A DNA stretch of 64,000 bases from Sphingomonas sp. BK580 (lineage in GTDB: Bacteria > Pseudomonadota > Alphaproteobacteria > Sphingomonadales > Sphingomonadaceae): the NCBI RefSeq assembly GCF_014194975.1, contig NZ_JACIAY010000016.1, positions 55,484 through 119,483 of the forward strand, in the 5' to 3' direction. The notes under the pieces were generated by a model. The model was not told the DNA's origin. It saw only the letters and a program-made list of their open reading frames with translations, and searched no databases. The first letter of the stretch is position 1; every line of letters starts with the position of its first letter. Positions 61,398 through 64,000 of this stretch are shown here, in pieces. The position numbers and the translations under genes were made by a program.

Positions 61398-61810
61398 TCC
61401 TGAAGGAAACTTTCGCCCTTGCGGATGGCATCGCCATCCCGAAGCTCGGCCTCGGCACTTGGCGCATCGATGATGCCGCGGTCGTGCAGGTCGTTCGCGA
61501 TGCCTTGGCTATCGGCTATCGCCACTTCGACACCGCGCAAGCCTATGAAAACGAGCGCGGTGTCGGCGAGGGGCTGCGGGCCAGCGGCATTGCGCGTGAC
61601 GAGCTTTGTCTGCAACTCGGGCTGCTCCCGCTGCCAAAGTCCACCAATGCCGATCACATGCGCAGCAATGCGGCCGTCGATTTCGACATCAGCGAAGACG
61701 ACATGGTGACGCTACGCGGCTCCGGTGAAGCCATCGACTACGGTGAGGCCAGCGCCTTCCCCGTGTTCGGCAAGCCGCGCCATGCGGCCCGATCGAGCAT
61801 AAACGCCTGA
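61394..61810 (+). pseudogene. Aldo-keto reductase with its middle deleted
   Basis: 138 codons. The first 73 match the AKR N-terminus (IPKLGLGTWRIDDAAVVQVV, GYRHFDTAQAYENERGVGEG, with the Asp and Tyr of the active site). The text then jumps to the C-terminal part (LLPLPKSTNADHMRSNAAV, DFDISEDDMVTL). About 130 residues, including the catalytic Lys and His, are missing without a frameshift. AKR enzymes are about 270-280 residues long, so this is an in-frame internal deletion and unlikely to be active. Confidence 0.83.
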
Positions 61811-61849
61811 TCGCCCAGCGCCCCCCAATCAAATCGGAAAGATATTTTC

Positions 61850-62605
61850 ATGTCTGATAATAAGCGTTTTGCCGGCAAGGTCGCCTTCATCACAGGCGCT
61901 GCCAGTGGGATCGGCCGGGCCACGGCCATTGCCTTTGCAGCCGAGGGCGCGCGTGTCGCCGTCCTAGATCGCACTGAGGACTTTTTGGCTGAAACGGCCG
62001 ACGCGGTGAAGAAGGCGGGGGCGGAGGTTCTGGTTATCGCCTGCGATGTGTCCCAGCCCGAGCAGGTCGAAGCGGCGGTGAGCCGGGTGGTCGAGACTTT
62101 CGGTCAGCTCGACATCGCGTTCAACAATGCCGGCGTTGAGAACAAGGCCGCGCCCGTCCACGAGATCGAACTCGCCGAGTGGGACCGCATCCTCGACATC
62201 AACCTGCGTGGCACCTTCGTGTGCATGAAGCATGAGCTGGCCCAGATGGTGCGTCAGGGCAGCGGCGTGATCGTCAACACGTCGTCGGGTGCCGGCGTGC
62301 GCGGTGTGGCGGGCGGCGCGTCCTACACCGCCTCCAAGCACGCGATCATCGGTCTGACCAAGGCTGCTGCGCTCGACTATGCCAAGCAGAACATCCGCGT
62401 GAACGCGGTGCTGCCGGGCAATATTGAGACGCCGATGATGGACCGCTTCACGGACGGCGATATTCAGAAAGCGATCGATCTTGAGCCGGTCGGGCGCTTG
62501 GGCAAGCCGGAGGAGATCGCCGACGCCGTTCTTTGGATGAGCGCCGATCTGGGTGCATTCGTCACCGGCGCGGCAGTGTCCGTTGATGGGGGCTGGTCGC
62601 TTTAA
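61850..62605 (+). CDS. SDR-family oxidoreductase (glucose 1-dehydrogenase-like)
   Basis: 251 residues: TGAASGIGRATAIAFAAEGA (cofactor loop), NNAGVENKAAPVHEIE near 90, Ser in IVNTSSGAG near 142, YTASK near 155-159 and TGAAVSVDGGWSL at the end. Complete classical SDR. Last gene of the LysR-flanked series, 39 bp after the AKR fragment. Confidence 0.9.
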   Translation: MSDNKRFAGKVAFITGAASGIGRATAIAFAAEGARVAVLDRTEDFLAETADAVKKAGAEVLVIACDVSQPEQVEAAVSRVVETFGQLDIAFNNAGVENKAAPVHEIELAEWDRILDINLRGTFVCMKHELAQMVRQGSGVIVNTSSGAGVRGVAGGASYTASKHAIIGLTKAAALDYAKQNIRVNAVLPGNIETPMMDRFTDGDIQKAIDLEPVGRLGKPEEIADAVLWMSADLGAFVTGAAVSVDGGWSL

Positions 62606-62613
62606 CCAATTAA

Positions 62614-62652
62614 GGACGGCTTTCTAGCGGAAGTTGCGCCGGAAAGCCGTCC
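62614..62652 (+). terminator. 11-bp-stem hairpin after the SDR gene
   Basis: GGACGGCTTTC (62614-62624) pairs with GAAAGCCGTCC (62642-62652), 8 bp behind the SDR stop. Loop of 17 nt; no long T-run follows. Confidence 0.6.
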
Positions 62653-62819
62653 GTGCATCAACGAACCTGGCATTCCCAAAACACCATCCCAATTTGGAGG
62701 GTGGGCGGCGCTAGCCAACGTCAGCTATGCGCCCTGCCTCACCCGAAAGCGGCTGTTCCGCAAACCTGCTAATCAGAGCCCGACAGATGCGCAGAACGCC
62801 CGGGAAAGGCTCGAGCGGC

Positions 62820-62882
62820 GAGATGAACAAACGTCCGGGTTTGGGAAGCGGGAAGGGGCGTCTGAGTGACCGGTTGTGGGTC
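62820..62882 (+). repeat. 63-bp TGGGTC repeat
   Basis: Begins GAGATGAACAAACGTCCGGG, then TTTGGGAAGCGGGAAG, ends GAGTGACCGGTTGTGGGTC; exactly 63 bp. Confidence 0.85.
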
Positions 62883-62927
62883 GATGCTGCCATTATCGCG
62901 CAATCGGGCCGTCCAGCGGGTGGAGCA

Positions 62928-63701
62928 TCACCTCGTCGCGTCGAGAATGACGGCGACTGTCTCCTCCGGCGTGTCCCACATTGGGAAGTGCCCGCTACCA
63001 TCAAACCAGTGGAGCTCGGCGCCGGGAAAAGCTGCCTGCGCGCGCGCAGCCTGTCTGGGGAGGCAGAGCCGGTCGTGCCTGCCCCACCCGATGACGACCC
63101 GGCCGGTGCCGGCAGCCGCGGGACCGGACTGCTCAGGTCCCGTGGCAAGGCTCCGGACCAACGCATCGAACGTCGGCGTTTTACTGAGACCTTCCAGCTC
63201 GGTCGCGACGGTCTCCCCGTCAAGCGCCCAAGGACGCGCGGAAAGCTGAGCGAGGAGCGCCGTGCGCGAGGCTGCGTTCCGGCTCAACGCCGGCAGGCCC
63301 GGCCGGATGGCCCGCAGCAAGCGACCGGAGGCGCCTATAGTGGTTCTGAAGAAGGTGCGCTCCCAGCCTCGCCAGAAGCCACCAGGATCAAGCGCGACCA
63401 CGTTGCCGACGAGTCCGCGCCGCGCGAGTTCAAGCACAATCCGCGCGCCCATGGAACTGCCGACGACATCGACGCCAGACAAGCCAGCCTCCGCGATGTA
63501 ACGCTCGACGCTGCCGACCAAACCATCAAACGTCCCGCTGTCGGACTCGGCAAGGGTGGCCCCATGGCCGGGAAGGTCGACCGCGATGACCTTCCGCGAG
63601 GCGCTGAGTGGGTTTAAGACGGTGCTCCACGATTGCCAACTTCCGCCCAGACCGTGGATCAGAAGCAGCGTGCGTCCAGTGCCGCGCTCAATCGTGTTCA
63701 T
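62928..63701 (-). CDS. Alpha/beta-fold hydrolase
   Basis: 257 residues: LLLIHGLGGSWQSW (oxyanion loop, about 13), VIAVDLPGHGAT near 39, nucleophile elbow VVGSSMGARIVLELARRG near 80 and the late His in FDGSGHFPMWDTPEE near 235, with Asp near 212 in GRHDRLC. Complete catalytic triad. Substrate unknown; a general esterase/lipase type. The longer upstream frame is not supported. Confidence 0.87.
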   Translation of the reverse strand: MNTIERGTGRTLLLIHGLGGSWQSWSTVLNPLSASRKVIAVDLPGHGATLAESDSGTFDGLVGSVERYIAEAGLSGVDVVGSSMGARIVLELARRGLVGNVVALDPGGFWRGWERTFFRTTIGASGRLLRAIRPGLPALSRNAASRTALLAQLSARPWALDGETVATELEGLSKTPTFDALVRSLATGPEQSGPAAAGTGRVVIGWGRHDRLCLPRQAARAQAAFPGAELHWFDGSGHFPMWDTPEETVAVILDATR

Positions 63702-64000
63702 GCCGTCTCCGCCTTGTCGCTGTGAGAAGCTCAACGAGCACGGTCGCTTTGCGGGCCCAGCCTTTATCGGCTGACGGGCGGTGGAGATCGGTCTCTAGGC
63801 CCACGCCGGAAGGCAGGTGAACCAGGTAAGTCTACCTGTTCAGAAAAGGTCCTTGGATATGAACGAGTGACCGCTTGCGAGTAGCGCTACGTTAGCATTG
63901 AATGGCCGTGTGTGGACGCCCCTTCGGATGCAAGAGGGTGTTGAAGAGATTTTAGCGCGGGTTCAGGTGCTTCCGTGTGTCCGGCCTGTCGATGCAGCCT
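63702..64000. other. Window end, no supported gene
   Basis: No frame with protein-like content is visible. The stretch near 63934 (GAGGGTGTTGAAGAG) resembles the end of some insertion sequences but the window stops before any transposase would appear. Confidence 0.4.

Noticed and set aside
63934..64000. Possible insertion-sequence end (GAGGGTGTTGAAGAG)
   Set aside because: Resemblance to known terminal sequences is short, no inverted partner or transposase is visible, and the window ends too soon.
1..64000. CRISPR array, rRNA, tRNA, prophage or conjugation genes
   Set aside because: No regularly spaced identical repeats, no tRNA-like cloverleaf and no structural phage or transfer genes were seen; the 63-bp repeats are irregularly spaced.

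Overview
The window is GC-rich, densely coded alphaproteobacterial DNA. Gene content fits a sphingomonad (alginate-export-type porin next to a PiT phosphate transporter, many SDR, MDR, GST and dienelactone-hydrolase genes with LysR, MarR, TetR, HxlR and AraC regulators, a lysine-rich 45-residue protein). This assignment is an inference; no rRNA, tRNA or replication gene is present to anchor it. No complete insertion sequence, integrase or CRISPR array was seen.

Region 1 (1-7.5 kb) is a defence island. An OLD-family ATPase/TOPRIM nuclease overlaps a UvrD-like helicase, which is the Gabija (class 2 OLD) layout, and a 77-residue protein of unknown function follows 5 bp later. Next come a divergent pair, a QxK-type putative nuclease (DUF6615-like) and a DUF3800 protein, then a 529-residue protein with an EVE/PUA-like front and a PD-(D/E)XK nuclease at the C-terminus. 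A strong hairpin separates the Gabija-like operon from the convergent DUF6615 gene.

Region 2 (7.5-12.9 kb) has a DUF4287 gene in a 430-bp segment that recurs almost unchanged at 39.5 kb, a decayed stretch, then a porin and PiT transporter behind a possible Pho box, and a HAD phosphatase.

Region 3 (12.9-63.7 kb) is a long mosaic of small redox, detoxification and hydrolase modules. Each is typically one regulator divergent from one to four enzyme genes: HxlR/azoreductase; TetR/MDR dehydrogenase; LysR/F420-type reductase plus RutE-like nitroreductase; HxlR/SDR; MarR/dienelactone hydrolase; AraC/MDR; LysR/SDR; a coupled hydrolase-GST-esterase-transporter series; LysR/cupin-tautomerase-SDR. Several regulator gaps hold clear palindromes. 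A four-gene run at 24.5-30.6 kb (SnoaL-like, PLP enzyme, MFS transporter, tricorn-type protease) may be a functional unit. Broken genes are common: an SDR without its Rossmann N-terminus, an aldo-keto reductase with its middle deleted, and an orphan HtrA PDZ fragment.

Across the intergenic spaces lies a 63-bp repeat ending in TGGGTC (at least eleven copies, most exactly 63 bp). The ends of the 430-bp duplication fall exactly at the ends of these repeats. This repeat and the defence island are the two items most worth follow-up.
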